NCBI RefSeq assembly: GCF_012163155.1
Contig: NZ_JAAVUN010000002.1
Coordinates: 62,001-126,000 of the forward strand
Reading direction: 5' to 3'
Length of the DNA: 64,000 nucleotides
From: Kocuria subflava
Lineage (GTDB): Bacteria; Actinomycetota; Actinomycetes; Actinomycetales; Micrococcaceae
The translations under genes and the position numbers were made by a program. The notes under the pieces are model-generated. The model was not told where the DNA came from. It searched no databases and saw only the letters and a list, made by a program, of their open reading frames with translations. Below are positions 32,283 to 42,773 of this stretch, piece after piece; positions within the stretch are counted from its first letter, which is position 1, and each line of letters starts with the position of its first letter.

Positions 32283-32783
32283 TTGTCCATTCAGAACCAG
32301 GGCATCATCGAGCCGCCGGTTGACCGCCTGCTAGCCAAGTCCGATTCCAAGTACGGACTGGTGATCTTTGCAGCACGCCGCGCACGTCAGATCAACGCGT
32401 ACTACTCGCAGCTGCACGAAGGCTTGTTCGAGTACGTGGGCCCGCTGGTGGATGTTGACTTGAACGAAAAGTCTCTGTCCGTCTCCCTGCGGGAGATCGA
32501 TGAAGGTCTGATCAACTCCACCGCCGTGGAGACCGCAGGCTTCTCCGAGAACGGCCAGTTGGTCGCCGAGTCCACTATTGGTGCCACGGACTTCTACGGT
32601 GAGGACTTCTTCGGTTCTGAAGCCGAGCTGGATTCCTCCATGGTCTTCTCCGACACCCCGCTGGTTGCCGAAGATGCTGAAACCGTTTCTGATGATGACG
32701 GTGCCGAGCTTGCCTCTGAGGAACTGGCACCCGAGTCGGTGGCAGCTGAGGAGCAGGCAGACGTCTCCGCAGAAGATCTCTGA
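32283..32783 (+). CDS. rpoZ: RNA polymerase omega subunit with long acidic tail
   Basis: Omega aids assembly of RNA polymerase. Residues 1-78 are a normal omega ([38 protein letters not shown]). Residues 79-166 are extra: 25 Asp/Glu and no Lys/Arg by my count, predicted disordered. Family members are usually about 85-110 residues. The TTG at 32283 is preferred because GGGAG sits 7 bases upstream and the protein then begins MSIQNQG; an ATG at 32265 would add six residues. Gap to gmk is 37 bp. Not a frameshift: the tail stays in frame to the stop. Confidence 0.9.
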   Translation: MSIQNQGIIEPPVDRLLAKSDSKYGLVIFAARRARQINAYYSQLHEGLFEYVGPLVDVDLNEKSLSVSLREIDEGLINSTAVETAGFSENGQLVAESTIGATDFYGEDFFGSEAELDSSMVFSDTPLVAEDAETVSDDDGAELASEELAPESVAAEEQADVSAEDL

Positions 32784-32799
32784 GCAGACACCACGCCAC

Positions 32800-34074
32800 A
32801 TGCGCATCGTTCTGGGCGTAGGAGGGGGCATTGCCGCATACAAGTCGGCAATGCTCCTTCGTCTTTTCTCCGAAGCCGGCCACCACGTGGTGCCCATTCC
32901 CTCTCGTGCGGCCTTGGAGTTCGTGGGGGCGGCAACGTGGGAGGCCCTGTCCGGTGAAGAGGTCAGCACGGAGGTTTTTGACCGTGTTCCCACGGTGAAC
33001 CACGTGGGTCAGGGCCAAGCCGCTGACCTTGTGGTGATTGCCCCGGCAACCGCGGACCTACTAGCACGGGCCGCTCACGGTCATGCCGATGACCTGCTCA
33101 CCACCACATTGCTGGCCACTGAAGCTCCGGTGCTCTTTGCCCCGGCCATGCACACGGAGATGTGGGCCAATCCTGCCGTGCAGGAAAACGTGGCCATGTT
33201 GCGCCGCCACGGACACACCGTGTTGGAACCGGCAGTGGGCCGTCTGACCGGCAAGGACTCGGGTCCGGGACGGCTGCCGGATCCAGAAATCATCCGGGAT
33301 GCCGCGTTGACTCTGGTGCAAGAAGCCAGCTCGGCACTGGTGAACGAACCAGGGACGGATCTCCCGCTGACCGGGCTGCGCGCCGTCGTTTCCACGGGTG
33401 GCACTCAGGAGGCTCTGGATCCGGTGCGGTACCTGGGCAACCGATCCTCCGGAAAGCAGGGACTGGCGGTGGTCCGCGCCTTGGCCGCAGCCGGTGCTGA
33501 CGTTGACCTGGTGGCAGCCCATGTTGACGTCCCGTTGCCGCAGCAGCGAACACAGACCAACGGCGGGCCCTCCATGGGCGTGACTCGCGTGGGGTCGGCA
33601 CTGGAGCTCAAGGAGGCCATGGAGGCATCCGCCCACGACGCTGACATTGTGGTGATGACTGCGGCTGTGGCGGATTTTCGTCCGGCGCAGGTGGCCGGCA
33701 CCAAAATCAAGAAATCCACGGACAACGATGACGCCCCCGTGATCCAGCTGGTGCGCAACCCGGACATTCTGCGCTCACTGGTGCAACAGCGCCAGGACCA
33801 GGCACGCGATCAACTGATTGTGGGCTTTGCCGCAGAAACCGGTGACGACCAGAACGATCCCGTCTCCCTGGGGCGGCAGAAGCTGGCGCGCAAGGGCTGT
33901 GACCTGTTGTGTGTCAATCAGGTGGGAACGGACCTGGTGTTCGGTCAGGACACCACTGCGGTCACCATTCTGGCTGCTGACGGCAGTGAGCCGGTGACGG
34001 TGGCCGGATCCAAGGATGATGTTGCGCAAGCCTTGACCGAGCAGATCGTGCGCCTGCACCAGCGCAGCCACTGA
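32800..34074 (+). CDS. coaBC: Bifunctional phosphopantothenoylcysteine decarboxylase / synthase
   Basis: Two steps of coenzyme A synthesis. 424 residues: N-terminal CoaC flavoprotein domain (VGGGIAAYKSAMLLR; PAMHTEMWANPAVQENV) and C-terminal CoaB CTP-dependent ligase domain (VSTGGTQEALDPVRYLGNRS; KIKKSTDNDDAPVIQLVRNPDI). ATG 32800 lies 16 bp after rpoZ, with only a weak ribosome binding site, so coupling to rpoZ translation is likely. Confidence 0.95.
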   Translation: MRIVLGVGGGIAAYKSAMLLRLFSEAGHHVVPIPSRAALEFVGAATWEALSGEEVSTEVFDRVPTVNHVGQGQAADLVVIAPATADLLARAAHGHADDLLTTTLLATEAPVLFAPAMHTEMWANPAVQENVAMLRRHGHTVLEPAVGRLTGKDSGPGRLPDPEIIRDAALTLVQEASSALVNEPGTDLPLTGLRAVVSTGGTQEALDPVRYLGNRSSGKQGLAVVRALAAAGADVDLVAAHVDVPLPQQRTQTNGGPSMGVTRVGSALELKEAMEASAHDADIVVMTAAVADFRPAQVAGTKIKKSTDNDDAPVIQLVRNPDILRSLVQQRQDQARDQLIVGFAAETGDDQNDPVSLGRQKLARKGCDLLCVNQVGTDLVFGQDTTAVTILAADGSEPVTVAGSKDDVAQALTEQIVRLHQRSH

Positions 34075-34154
34075 GTACGACCTGATCAGCTGCGCGCCCG
34101 GCGGTGGCGAACTCCTAGCCTGTGCTGTCTGTGCTGTTGGGTACCCTGGTGTGC

Positions 34155-35402
34155 GTGACTTCCACCCCTGATTCTCTTCACGGTTCCGCCGCTGCTGTCG
34201 GCGGTGCTGCGGGCCGTTCCAGCTTGTTCACCTCCGAGTCCGTCACGGAGGGGCATCCGGACAAGATCTGTGACCGCATCTCCGATTCCATTTTGGACGC
34301 CCTGCTGAGCAGTGACCCCAGTTCCTCCGTGGCCGTGGAGACCATGGCCACCACAGGTCTGGTTCACGTTGCCGGTGAGGTGAAGTCCCACGGGTACGTG
34401 GACATCCCGGCCATTGTGCGCAAGACCATCCTGGACATCGGGTACAACTCCTCCGTCCAGGGTTTTGACGGCAAGTACTGCGGTGTGTCGATTTCCGTGG
34501 GGGAGCAGTCCCCGGAGATTTACGATGGCGTGTTCAACTCGCTGGAGAACCGTGAGGGCACGGCCAAGGACCCCCGTGATGCGCAGGGTGCAGGGGACCA
34601 GGGCATCATGTTCGGCTATGCCTCCAACGAGACCGATGTGTTGATGCCGGCACCCATTCACTGGGCGCACCGGCTCTCCGAACAGCTCACCCGGGTGCGC
34701 AAGACCGCGATCCTCCCGGAGCTGCGCCCGGACGGAAAAACTCAGGTCACGTTGCGTTATGACGGCATGACGCCGGTGGCGGTGGACACCGTGGTGGTTT
34801 CAGCCCAGCACGCCGAAAGCTATGACCTGGACCAGTTGCGCCATGACGTCCACGAGTCCGTGATCCAGCCTGTGTTGGAGGAATCCGGACTGGATCTGAG
34901 CCAGGTCAAAATCATCATCAACCCGGCCGGGAACTTCATCACGGGTGGTCCGGTGGGGGATGCCGGATTGACCGGACGGAAAATCATTGTGGACACCTAC
35001 GGCGGCATGGCCCGCCACGGCGGTGGTGCCTTCTCCGGCAAGGACCCCTCCAAGGTGGACCGCTCTGCCGCATACGCCATGCGCTGGGTGGCCAAGAACA
35101 TTGTGGCCGCGGGTCTGGCGGACCGGGCCGAAGCCCAGGTGGCTTATGCGATTGGCAAGGCCCGCCCGGTGGGTGTGTACGTTGACACCTTCGGCACCGA
35201 AAGCGTGGACCCGGCCGCCATTGAACGCGCTGTCCTGGAGGTCTTTGACCTGCGGCCGTTGGCCATCATTGAGGAACTTGACCTCAAGCGCCCCATCTAC
35301 GCCAAGACCGCAGCCGGCGGACACTTCGGCCGCAAGGACTCGGATTTCACGTGGGAACGCACCAATCGTGCTGACCAGCTGCGGTCTGCCGTGAATGCCT
35401 GA
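34155..35402 (+). CDS. metK: S-adenosylmethionine synthetase
   Basis: Forms SAM from methionine and ATP. 415 residues with [19 protein letters not shown], the [12 protein letters not shown] motif and [20 protein letters not shown] chose GTG 34155; upstream TTG/GTG codons exist but the fold starts shortly after this one. There is no good ribosome binding site, and TACCCT (34142-34147) lies 7 bp before the GTG like a -10 box, so the mRNA may be leaderless. No SAM riboswitch is visible in the 80-bp gap. Confidence 0.95.
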   Translation: MTSTPDSLHGSAAAVGGAAGRSSLFTSESVTEGHPDKICDRISDSILDALLSSDPSSSVAVETMATTGLVHVAGEVKSHGYVDIPAIVRKTILDIGYNSSVQGFDGKYCGVSISVGEQSPEIYDGVFNSLENREGTAKDPRDAQGAGDQGIMFGYASNETDVLMPAPIHWAHRLSEQLTRVRKTAILPELRPDGKTQVTLRYDGMTPVAVDTVVVSAQHAESYDLDQLRHDVHESVIQPVLEESGLDLSQVKIIINPAGNFITGGPVGDAGLTGRKIIVDTYGGMARHGGGAFSGKDPSKVDRSAAYAMRWVAKNIVAAGLADRAEAQVAYAIGKARPVGVYVDTFGTESVDPAAIERAVLEVFDLRPLAIIEELDLKRPIYAKTAAGGHFGRKDSDFTWERTNRADQLRSAVNA

Positions 35403-37806
35403 CACCAGCGGGCCCTCAGCGCAGCAGCCGCAGTACCCCTCAGCTCAGCGCCCGCAGGACCACACAGCACAGCAGCGGCCGGAGCACATAGCGGGCGAAC
35501 AACTGGAGTTGTTGGCGGTGGCTGATTCCGCGCCACCGCGCAGGGATGCAGGCGCTGGCGGTGCGGGCAATCGCCGAGCACGGACCGGGTCAGCCCCTGG
35601 GACCGGGTCATCGGCTGGGACCGGCAAGCGATCTGGCGGCGGCGGTCATGACCACGCCCCGGCATATCTGGCGGAGGATCTGCCGGTGGCCCGGGTGATC
35701 CTGGAGAGTCACGTGCCACATCTGGATCGGGTGTTCGACTACGGCGTGCCGCGCGATCTGGCGGATCAGGCACAACCCGGAACCAGGGTGCGGGTGCGTT
35801 TTGGTGGTCAGCAAATGATGGGGTGGCTGATCGAGCGGGCCCAGGATTCCCAGGTGTCACGGGACCGCCTGCAGCCGCTGCAGCGGGTGGTCTCAGCCTG
35901 TCCGGTTCTCACGGAGTCCACGGTGGCCGTGGCGCGTCTGGTGGCGGCCCGTCATGCGGGAACGCTCTCGGACGTGCTGCGCGCGGTAGTTCCGCCGCGA
36001 GTGGCTGCCGTGGAGAAGCGTGCCGCACAGATGCTGGCCACAGACCCGGAAGACACCGAGGAATCCACAGGTTCTTCGTCCGAGTCGGACATTGGTCCGG
36101 GGTCTGATGCTGTCCCTGAGTCTGGTGCAGTTCCGGACTCTGATGCAGCGCGGGAGTCGGATGCAGTGAACGAGTCGGATGCGCCGGGCGTCGTCGTGGT
36201 GCCTGAGGACGTACTGCGGCTCTGGCAGCTCTATCAGAACGGTGCCACGGTGTGGCAGCAGCTGACCGAGGCGACTGACGATGCCGAGCCGGTACGCGCC
36301 GTGGTGCAAGCCTTGCCCTCCCACCCGGAGCACAACGCTCTGGATCTGGTGGCTCATGCCGTGGCGGCCACGGCGGCGCAGGGACGCGGTGCGGTGGTGG
36401 TGGTCCCGGATGCCAAGACCTTGGATCGGTTGCAGGCAGCCGTGGATGCCGTGGTGCCTTCTGAGATGGTGGCGCGTCTGCACAGCGAGGACAAGCCCAC
36501 GCCCCGGTATCGCGCGTTTCTGGAGGTCTTGCACGGGCGTCGTTGCGTTGTGCTGGGAACTCGTCCGGCCGTGTGGGCGCCGGTGCACAATCCCGGGTTG
36601 ATCGTGGTTGTCAACGATGCAGACACCAATCTGGTGGAGCAGCGCGCCCCCTACCACCATGCCCGTGACGTCGCCCTGTTGCGCAGCGAAGCCCAGGGAC
36701 TGTCCCTGCTGCTGGTTTCCCACGCCGTGTCCCCGGAGGCTCAACGTCTGGTGGACACAGGTTGGGCCATGCAGCTCAGACCCAAGCGGGACGCTCTGCG
36801 GCGGCACATGCCGCGGATCGTGGCCACCGCGGATTCCTGGCATGCCGAGCGGGACTCTCTGGCAGGGCGGGCGCGCCTTCCGGAAACGGCCTACCGGGTG
36901 GCCCGCCAAGCCTTGGAACGTGGGCCGGTTCTGGTACAGGTGGCCCGTGCGGGCTACGCACCCACGATTGCCTGCGACCGCTGCCGGGAGCCTGCTCGGT
37001 GCACCGTGTGTGACGGTCCGTTGCGCATTGGTGGTCACTGCCAGATGCCGGTGTGTGGATGGTGCTCCCGGGAAGCCTTGGCCTGGTCCTGCGGGGTGTG
37101 TTCCTCCACAGGGTGGCGTATGACGAGCGTGGGCAGCCAACGTACGGCTGAGGAACTCGGACGAGCGTTTCCTCAGGTGCCGGTCATCGCCTCCTCCGGG
37201 GATGCGGTGCGCCGCAGTGTGACGGCACAGCCGGCGCTGGTGGTGGCCACACCAGGTGCCGAACCCTGGGCAGATGGAGGTTATGCCGCCGCCCTGCTGC
37301 TGGACGGTGACCGGATGTTGTCCCGTCAGGGGCTGCGCGCCGAGGACGAAACCCTCAACCGCTGGTTCGAGGCAGCTGCCCTGGTGCGTGCGGCTCCGGA
37401 CGGTGGCACGGTGGTGATCACCTCCGAGCACACCCGGGCCGTCAACACCCTGGTGCGGTGGGATCCCACGGGGCATGCGGTCCGGGAACTGGCCGAGCGT
37501 CGTGCCCTGCACCTGCCTCCGGCGGTTCGTTCCGCAGCGGTGACCGGACCCCTTGATGCGGTCCAGGATTTCCTGGGGCTTGCCGGTCTGCGTGACAATG
37601 ACCCCTCTGTGCGCCTGATCGGCCCAGCACCCGTTGAAACCCACGGACAATCCACGGAGGAGGAGAGCCACAGGGTGCTCTTGTTCTTCCCCTATTCGGT
37701 GGCAGCAGACGTCACGCGCCGTCTGCGCGCCGCCAGAGCCGAGGCCTCAGCCCTGCGGCGCTCAGCGCCCGTGCAGGTGCGCTGTGATGTGGCTGACCTC
37801 CTGTGA
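35395..37806 (+). CDS. priA: Primosomal protein N' (PriA)-like protein lacking helicase motifs
   Basis: An 803-residue PriA relative. The 3'-DNA-binding domain ([22 protein letters not shown]) begins near residue 99, after a long Gln/Pro/Gly-rich N-terminal stretch. The zinc region keeps its Cys pairs ([24 protein letters not shown]). No GxGKT Walker A or DEEH box can be found where the helicase should be, as in other actinobacterial PriA proteins, so it is probably a structural restart factor. A hexapeptide repeat lies at residues about 237-266. ATG 35395 overlaps metK by 8 bp; a later start is possible. Confidence 0.88.
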   Translation: MPDTSGPSAQQPQYPSAQRPQDHTAQQRPEHIAGEQLELLAVADSAPPRRDAGAGGAGNRRARTGSAPGTGSSAGTGKRSGGGGHDHAPAYLAEDLPVARVILESHVPHLDRVFDYGVPRDLADQAQPGTRVRVRFGGQQMMGWLIERAQDSQVSRDRLQPLQRVVSACPVLTESTVAVARLVAARHAGTLSDVLRAVVPPRVAAVEKRAAQMLATDPEDTEESTGSSSESDIGPGSDAVPESGAVPDSDAARESDAVNESDAPGVVVVPEDVLRLWQLYQNGATVWQQLTEATDDAEPVRAVVQALPSHPEHNALDLVAHAVAATAAQGRGAVVVVPDAKTLDRLQAAVDAVVPSEMVARLHSEDKPTPRYRAFLEVLHGRRCVVLGTRPAVWAPVHNPGLIVVVNDADTNLVEQRAPYHHARDVALLRSEAQGLSLLLVSHAVSPEAQRLVDTGWAMQLRPKRDALRRHMPRIVATADSWHAERDSLAGRARLPETAYRVARQALERGPVLVQVARAGYAPTIACDRCREPARCTVCDGPLRIGGHCQMPVCGWCSREALAWSCGVCSSTGWRMTSVGSQRTAEELGRAFPQVPVIASSGDAVRRSVTAQPALVVATPGAEPWADGGYAAALLLDGDRMLSRQGLRAEDETLNRWFEAAALVRAAPDGGTVVITSEHTRAVNTLVRWDPTGHAVRELAERRALHLPPAVRSAAVTGPLDAVQDFLGLAGLRDNDPSVRLIGPAPVETHGQSTEEESHRVLLFFPYSVAADVTRRLRAARAEASALRRSAPVQVRCDVADLL
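36103..36192 (+). repeat. 18-bp in-frame tandem repeat inside priA
   Basis: Five 18-bp units code for [24 protein letters not shown] and SDAPGV, a degenerate acidic hexapeptide repeat. It lies in a linker between the DNA-binding part and the degenerate helicase part and probably varies in copy number between strains. Confidence 0.8.
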
Positions 37807-37825
37807 CGCCCTCCCTCAGGTGGCC

Positions 37826-38968
37826 TCACGGCGCCAGACGACGACGCCGGACGTCGTCCACCACGCTCAGCAGTTCCCTGGCTGAAGACTCCCACGTGGA
37901 GGCTGCCGCGATGGCCACACCACGTTGCACCAGGGGCCAAGCACGCTCCGGGTCGCCCAGGACGCGAACGGCATCTGCAAAGGCTCGTGAATCACCCACT
38001 GGGGCGTAGAGTGCCGCGTTGCCTGCGACTTCACGGAAAATCGGGATTGCGGAGCACACCACAGGTGTTCCGGCACTCATGGCTTCCATGAGGGGCAGTC
38101 CGTAGCCCTCTCCCCGTGAGGCATGAACCAGGGCAGTGGCCTGCTGCAACAGGTTTCGGTAGGCGTCATCGTCCAGCCCGTTGTGAAAAACCAACCGAGC
38201 GTGCGGTGCCAGATCGGTGAGCTCCTGGCGTCGGGAATCACTGATCCCTGAGACCAGGTGCAGTTCATGGTGGGGGAGCGCAGCTGCCATGCGCACCAGG
38301 GTCTCCACGTCTTTGTACGGCATGAAAGAGCCCATGTAGATCAGCTTGTGGGCAGCATCCTGCCGTGACCGCGCCTCCCACAACCGGTGGGCCTGTTCCA
38401 CGGAAACCACCTGGTGGGCGTCTGCGGCATTGGGCACCACGTGCACCGGGCGTTTGGTCAGCCGGCGCCGGCGGATCAACTCCGCCGAGGTGTGGGAGAC
38501 CGTGGCCACCGCATCCGCACGGTTCAGGGCCACACGCTGGGGCAGCACAGACTCGTGGAACAACCGCCAACCTGCCCGCACGGCAGCGGGGAGATGTCCC
38601 GGGGGTGTGGGGTGGTCGTAATAGATCAGGTCATGCAGGGTCAGGATCAGCCCGAACCTGCGCCGGATGGCACCCATGGTCTGCATGGGGGAGAACACCA
38701 CGTCCGGACGGTGGCGATTGAGCACCTGACCGGTCACAAGTTCCTTGGCGGAGACGGGATCCGGCCCCATGAACCAGGCAAGATCCGGCAGCTTGTCCAG
38801 CTGACGGGGGTCGGAGACCATCACCTGCACGTCAAGATCAGGGCGGGTGGGCAGGATCTGGGCCACACCGTGGGAAAGCCCTGTCACGTAGCGCGAGATC
38901 CCGTCATGGCGCCCCACCTTGACGTAACGGGCATCAATCACCAGACGGGTGATGTCGGCAGCGGGCAC
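37826..38968 (-). CDS. GT4-type glycosyltransferase
   Basis: A 380-residue retaining GT-B glycosyltransferase. N-terminal acceptor domain (YVKVGRHDGISRYVTGL), linker, and C-terminal nucleotide-sugar domain with the EX7E-type motif HASRGEGYGLPLMEAMSAG. No signal or membrane helix, so it acts at the cytoplasmic face, for example on a lipid or cell-wall glycan. GTG 38968 lies 3 bp after the alpha/beta hydrolase stop, with GGAGG upstream, so the two form one unit. Donor and acceptor cannot be told. Confidence 0.85.
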   Translation of the reverse strand: MPAADITRLVIDARYVKVGRHDGISRYVTGLSHGVAQILPTRPDLDVQVMVSDPRQLDKLPDLAWFMGPDPVSAKELVTGQVLNRHRPDVVFSPMQTMGAIRRRFGLILTLHDLIYYDHPTPPGHLPAAVRAGWRLFHESVLPQRVALNRADAVATVSHTSAELIRRRRLTKRPVHVVPNAADAHQVVSVEQAHRLWEARSRQDAAHKLIYMGSFMPYKDVETLVRMAAALPHHELHLVSGISDSRRQELTDLAPHARLVFHNGLDDDAYRNLLQQATALVHASRGEGYGLPLMEAMSAGTPVVCSAIPIFREVAGNAALYAPVGDSRAFADAVRVLGDPERAWPLVQRGVAIAAASTWESSARELLSVVDDVRRRRLAP

Positions 38969-38971
38969 GGC

Positions 38972-39991
38972 TCACCGCCTCCGTCGTCGTGAGACCACGG
39001 GCAAGAGCTGGGTCAGTTGGGAGGTGTTGGGTCGGGCCAGGTCCAGGCTGGGCAGTTCGTCGTGGATCTCCACGGGCTCCGGAGCGGGCCCGATCAGGAA
39101 TTGGTCCACCATTTCCGCCACCTCGGGTGCTTTCTCGTAATGGATCAGGTGGCCGACCTCTGGGAAGTCGTGGGTGAGGCGGCGTCGGATCCACGCGGCC
39201 ATCCGTTGCTGGGAAGCGGGGCTGCCCATGGGGTCCTTGCCGCCGGTGATCAGCAGAACCGGCATGGTCAACAGTGGGGCCACCTCCGCCACCGTGCCCT
39301 CCGTGGATGCCTGATAGGCCTCCCGGAGAACCCTGTTGCTGGCGTAGCTGCCAAAGTAGGCGCGGTGTTGGTTGACGATGTACTCGCGGATCTCCGGGTC
39401 CTGAGTGGTGGTCATCTCCCGGCTCATGATGTCCGTGGCGGTGTTGCTGCGCAGCAGTTTGTCCCCGAGCCCGAACGGCAGTTTGGAACCCAGCGAATAG
39501 TAGGTGTCAGCAATCGAGGAGGCCAGGGCATTGTCCGTGGTCAGGGCCGGCTGGCTGATGGGATTGACCAGGATCAGACGCTCCACCATGCGCGGTGACT
39601 CCGCGGCCAGGTGGGCGGCAATCACGGAGCCGAAGGAGTGACCCAGCAGGGCAATGCCGTGATCGGAGTCCGGGGTCACGGTGCCATCGGTCAGAGCCTG
39701 GATGAACTCCCGCAGGAACCGCACATAATTGGCCACGCTGTGCGTGCTGTCCTCCCCGGCATCATCCGGGAATGATTCGGAGCGCCCGAATCCCGGCAGG
39801 TCCGGCACCACCACGTGGTAGCGATCCCGCAAGGCATCAGCCACCAACTGCAATCCGTGATGATCGCCGCGGAACCCATGGACCATGACCAGAAGCGGCT
39901 TGGGGTTGGTGTCGACGTCGTAGAACCAGTACCGGACCTTGTAACCGTCCAGGCGCAGACTGCGTCGTTCGGCTCGGGGGTTCTCCAGCAT
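38972..39991 (-). CDS. Alpha/beta hydrolase
   Basis: A 339-residue alpha/beta hydrolase fold enzyme. HGFRGDHHG forms the oxyanion region, the nucleophile is the Ser of GHSFGS (about residue 118), the acid is the Asp in GGKDPMG and the base is the His in VGHLIHYEKAP. About 40 residues follow the fold and end in an Arg run (RRRRR). AAAGGA precedes the ATG. Transcribed with the glycosyltransferase. Substrate unknown; esterase or lipase of a small molecule are options. Confidence 0.85.
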   Translation of the reverse strand: MLENPRAERRSLRLDGYKVRYWFYDVDTNPKPLLVMVHGFRGDHHGLQLVADALRDRYHVVVPDLPGFGRSESFPDDAGEDSTHSVANYVRFLREFIQALTDGTVTPDSDHGIALLGHSFGSVIAAHLAAESPRMVERLILVNPISQPALTTDNALASSIADTYYSLGSKLPFGLGDKLLRSNTATDIMSREMTTTQDPEIREYIVNQHRAYFGSYASNRVLREAYQASTEGTVAEVAPLLTMPVLLITGGKDPMGSPASQQRMAAWIRRRLTHDFPEVGHLIHYEKAPEVAEMVDQFLIGPAPEPVEIHDELPSLDLARPNTSQLTQLLPVVSRRRRR

Positions 39992-40120
39992 GGGTTCCTT
40001 TCAGACGTGTGAGCAGGTGGGGCACCACAGGCGATGCACCGTGCGTGCAGCCGTGACCAGTCTAGGCAGCGGGTCTGAGTGGGCGCTGAAGAACAGGCAC
40101 GCACACCCGTGGTCCAGGGC

Positions 40121-40126
40121 TAGAAT
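40121..40126 (+). promoter_or_regulatory. Possible -10 box of leuS
   Basis: TAGAAT lies 105 bp before the leuS GTG. No convincing -35 box. No T-box leader features were found in the remaining leader. Confidence 0.35.
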
Positions 40127-40231
40127 GGCACGGTCTGCCCTGACCCGATCCGGCCACCGCCCGTAACTTGCGGAAGCCGACAACGCGGCAGCCAGTCACC
40201 ACCACCAACGCACAGCTCGAAGGCGAGGCAC

Positions 40232-42751
40232 GTGAGCACGCAGCAGGAGACCACCGCAACCCAGGCCACCGCAGACGCGGATGGCGCCCAGGTGTGGAAC
40301 GCCGCTGACCTTGAAGCCCGCTGGGGCGGTTGGTGGGAGCAACAGGGGGTGTTCCGCCCCCTGGATGACGGATCCAAGCCCCGCCGCTACGTCCTGGACA
40401 TGTTCCCCTACCCCTCCGGTGACCTCCACATGGGTCACGCCGAGGCCTTTGCCATGGGGGATGTGGTGGCCCGCTACTGGCAACTGCGTGGATACGACGT
40501 CATGCACCCCATCGGGTGGGACTCCTTTGGCCTGCCGGCAGAAAACGCCGCCATCAAGCGCAACGCCCATCCGGCCGAGTGGACGTACAAGAACATTGAA
40601 ACCCAGAAGGCCTCCTTCAAGCGCTATGGCATTGCCGTGGACTGGGACAGGGAGCTGCACACCTCCGATCCCGAGTACTACCGCTGGACACAGTGGCTTT
40701 TCCTGCAGTTCCACGCCCGCGGCCTGGCCTACCGCAAGAACTCCCCGGTCAACTGGTGCCCCAAGGACCAGACCGTGCTGGCCAACGAGCAAGTGGTGGA
40801 CGGGGCCTGCGAACGCTGCCACACCCTGGTGACCAAAAAGGCCCTCAACCAGTGGTACTTCCGCATCACCGACTACGCAGACCGCCTCCTGGATGACATG
40901 TCCCAGCTGGAGGGCAAATGGCCCGAGCGCGTTCTGGCCATGCAGCGCAACTGGATCGGGCGCTCGCAGGGTGCTCACGTGAAGTTCGTGATCGACGACG
41001 CCCCCGGCTCGGCCGGGCAGCGGGAGGTCACCGTGTTCACCACCCGCCCGGACACCCTGCACGGGGCCACGTTCTTTGTGGTGGCAGCGGATGCGGATTT
41101 GGCCAAGGAGCTGGTTACCCAGGACCGAGCTGCTGAACTGGATGCATACCGGGAGCAGGTCAAGGCGCTGTCCGACATCGAGCGCCAGTCCACGGACCGG
41201 GAGAAGACCGGTGTGTTCCTGGGCCGCTACGCCGTGAACCCACTCAACGGTGAGAAGCTGCCCGTGTGGGCTGCTGATTACGTGCTGGCCGACTACGGCA
41301 CGGGTGCCATCATGGCCGTGCCCGCCCATGACCAGCGTGACCTTGACTTCGCCCGGAGCTTTGACCTCCCCGTGCGCGTGGTGGTGGAGACCGAGGACGA
41401 GGACCCCGCAGTCAGTGGCGTGGCCACCGCGGGTGAGGGCCGCCTGATCAACTCAGGTGCCCTGGACGGTCTGTCCAAGGCGGAGGCCATCGCCCGGGCA
41501 GTAGAGCTCATTGAGCAGGCCGGTACCGGTGAAGCCACTGTGAACTACCGGTTGCGTGACTGGCTGCTGTCCCGTCAGCGTTTCTGGGGTGCCCCCATCC
41601 CCATCATCCACTGCGATTCCTGTGGTGAGGTTCCTGTGCCGGAGGACCAGCTGCCCGTGCGTCTGCCCGATGACCTGCGCGGTGAGCAGTTGGCGCCCAA
41701 GGGCCAGTCACCGCTGGCAGCAGCTTCGGATTGGGTCAACGTGGCCTGCCCCTCCTGTGGCGGTGCCGCGCAGCGGGACACGGACACCATGGACACGTTT
41801 GTGGACTCCTCCTGGTACTTCCTGCGCTACGTCTCCCCGAACGACGACGCAGCCGCCCTTGACCCTGAAGCTGTGCGCCGCTGGGGCCAGGTGGATCAGT
41901 ACGTGGGTGGTGTTGAACACGCCATCCTGCACCTGCTCTACGCCCGGTTCTTCACCAAGGTGGTTCATGACCTGGGGCTGATCGAGCACACCGAGCCCTT
42001 TGACCGTCTGCTCAACCAGGGTCAGGTGCTCAACGGCGGGCGAGCCATGTCCAAATCGCTGGGCAACGGTGTGGACCTGGGCGAACAGCTGGACGAATTC
42101 GGCGTGGACGCCGTGCGCCTCACCATGGTCTTTGCCTCCCCGCCGGAGGACGACGTCGACTGGGCCGATGTCTCCCCGGGCGGAGCCCAGAAGTTCCTGG
42201 CCCGCGCATGGCGCCTGGCGCAGGACGTCACCTCGAGCCCGGGCGCAGATGCCGCCACGGGTGCGGTGGATGTGCGGCGGGCGACTCACCGGGCGGTGGC
42301 GGACGCGGCGTCGTCGTTGGAGAACCACAAGTTCAATGTGGTGATCGCCAAGACCATGGAGTTGGTCAACGCGCTGCGCAAGGCCATTGACTCCGGTGCC
42401 GGTGCAGCGGATCCGGCCGTGCGGGAGGGTGTGGAGGCGGTGGCCATCCTGCTCTCCCTGGTGGCCCCGTATACAGCCGAAGACATGTGGCACACCCTGG
42501 GTCACAACGACGCCGTGCTGCGGGCCGGCTGGCCCACCGTGGACGAATCGCTGCTGGTGGATGACACCATCACCGCCGTGGTGCAGATCAAGGGCAAGGT
42601 CAAGGACCGCCTGGAGGTGCCCGTGGAGATTTCCGAGGCAGAGTTGCAGGAACGCGCTCTGGCTTCCCAGGTCATCAAGGACCTGATCGGGGACGCCCCC
42701 GTGCGCAAGGTGATCGTCCGGGCACCCAAGCTGGTCAACATCGTGATCTGA
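40232..42751 (+). CDS. leuS: Leucyl-tRNA synthetase
   Basis: Class I synthetase of 839 residues charging tRNA-Leu. HIGH-type motif [13 protein letters not shown] near residue 66 and KMSKS-type motif AMSKSLGN at 605-612; the CP1 editing domain lies between ([14 protein letters not shown]). Zinc-binding Cys pairs are at CPKDQT/CERCHT and CDSCGE/CPSCGG. GTG 40232 has AAGGCGAGG upstream. It opens the leuS-degV-comEA-comEC-holA run. Confidence 0.97.
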   Translation: MSTQQETTATQATADADGAQVWNAADLEARWGGWWEQQGVFRPLDDGSKPRRYVLDMFPYPSGDLHMGHAEAFAMGDVVARYWQLRGYDVMHPIGWDSFGLPAENAAIKRNAHPAEWTYKNIETQKASFKRYGIAVDWDRELHTSDPEYYRWTQWLFLQFHARGLAYRKNSPVNWCPKDQTVLANEQVVDGACERCHTLVTKKALNQWYFRITDYADRLLDDMSQLEGKWPERVLAMQRNWIGRSQGAHVKFVIDDAPGSAGQREVTVFTTRPDTLHGATFFVVAADADLAKELVTQDRAAELDAYREQVKALSDIERQSTDREKTGVFLGRYAVNPLNGEKLPVWAADYVLADYGTGAIMAVPAHDQRDLDFARSFDLPVRVVVETEDEDPAVSGVATAGEGRLINSGALDGLSKAEAIARAVELIEQAGTGEATVNYRLRDWLLSRQRFWGAPIPIIHCDSCGEVPVPEDQLPVRLPDDLRGEQLAPKGQSPLAAASDWVNVACPSCGGAAQRDTDTMDTFVDSSWYFLRYVSPNDDAAALDPEAVRRWGQVDQYVGGVEHAILHLLYARFFTKVVHDLGLIEHTEPFDRLLNQGQVLNGGRAMSKSLGNGVDLGEQLDEFGVDAVRLTMVFASPPEDDVDWADVSPGGAQKFLARAWRLAQDVTSSPGADAATGAVDVRRATHRAVADAASSLENHKFNVVIAKTMELVNALRKAIDSGAGAADPAVREGVEAVAILLSLVAPYTAEDMWHTLGHNDAVLRAGWPTVDESLLVDDTITAVVQIKGKVKDRLEVPVEISEAELQERALASQVIKDLIGDAPVRKVIVRAPKLVNIVI

Positions 42752-42773
42752 CCTGACACCACTGGTGAAGCCC

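Noticed and set aside
34075-34154. SAM riboswitch before metK
   Set aside because: The 80-bp gap is too short and shows no SAM-box motifs.
36103-36192. CRISPR-like spacing of repeats
   Set aside because: It is an in-frame 18-bp protein-coding tandem repeat without spacers.
35893-37671. Minus-strand open frame opposite priA
   Set aside because: Antisense shadow; composition like other GC-driven artefact frames.
40127-40231. T-box leader before leuS
   Set aside because: No T-box sequence or antiterminator pairing could be seen.
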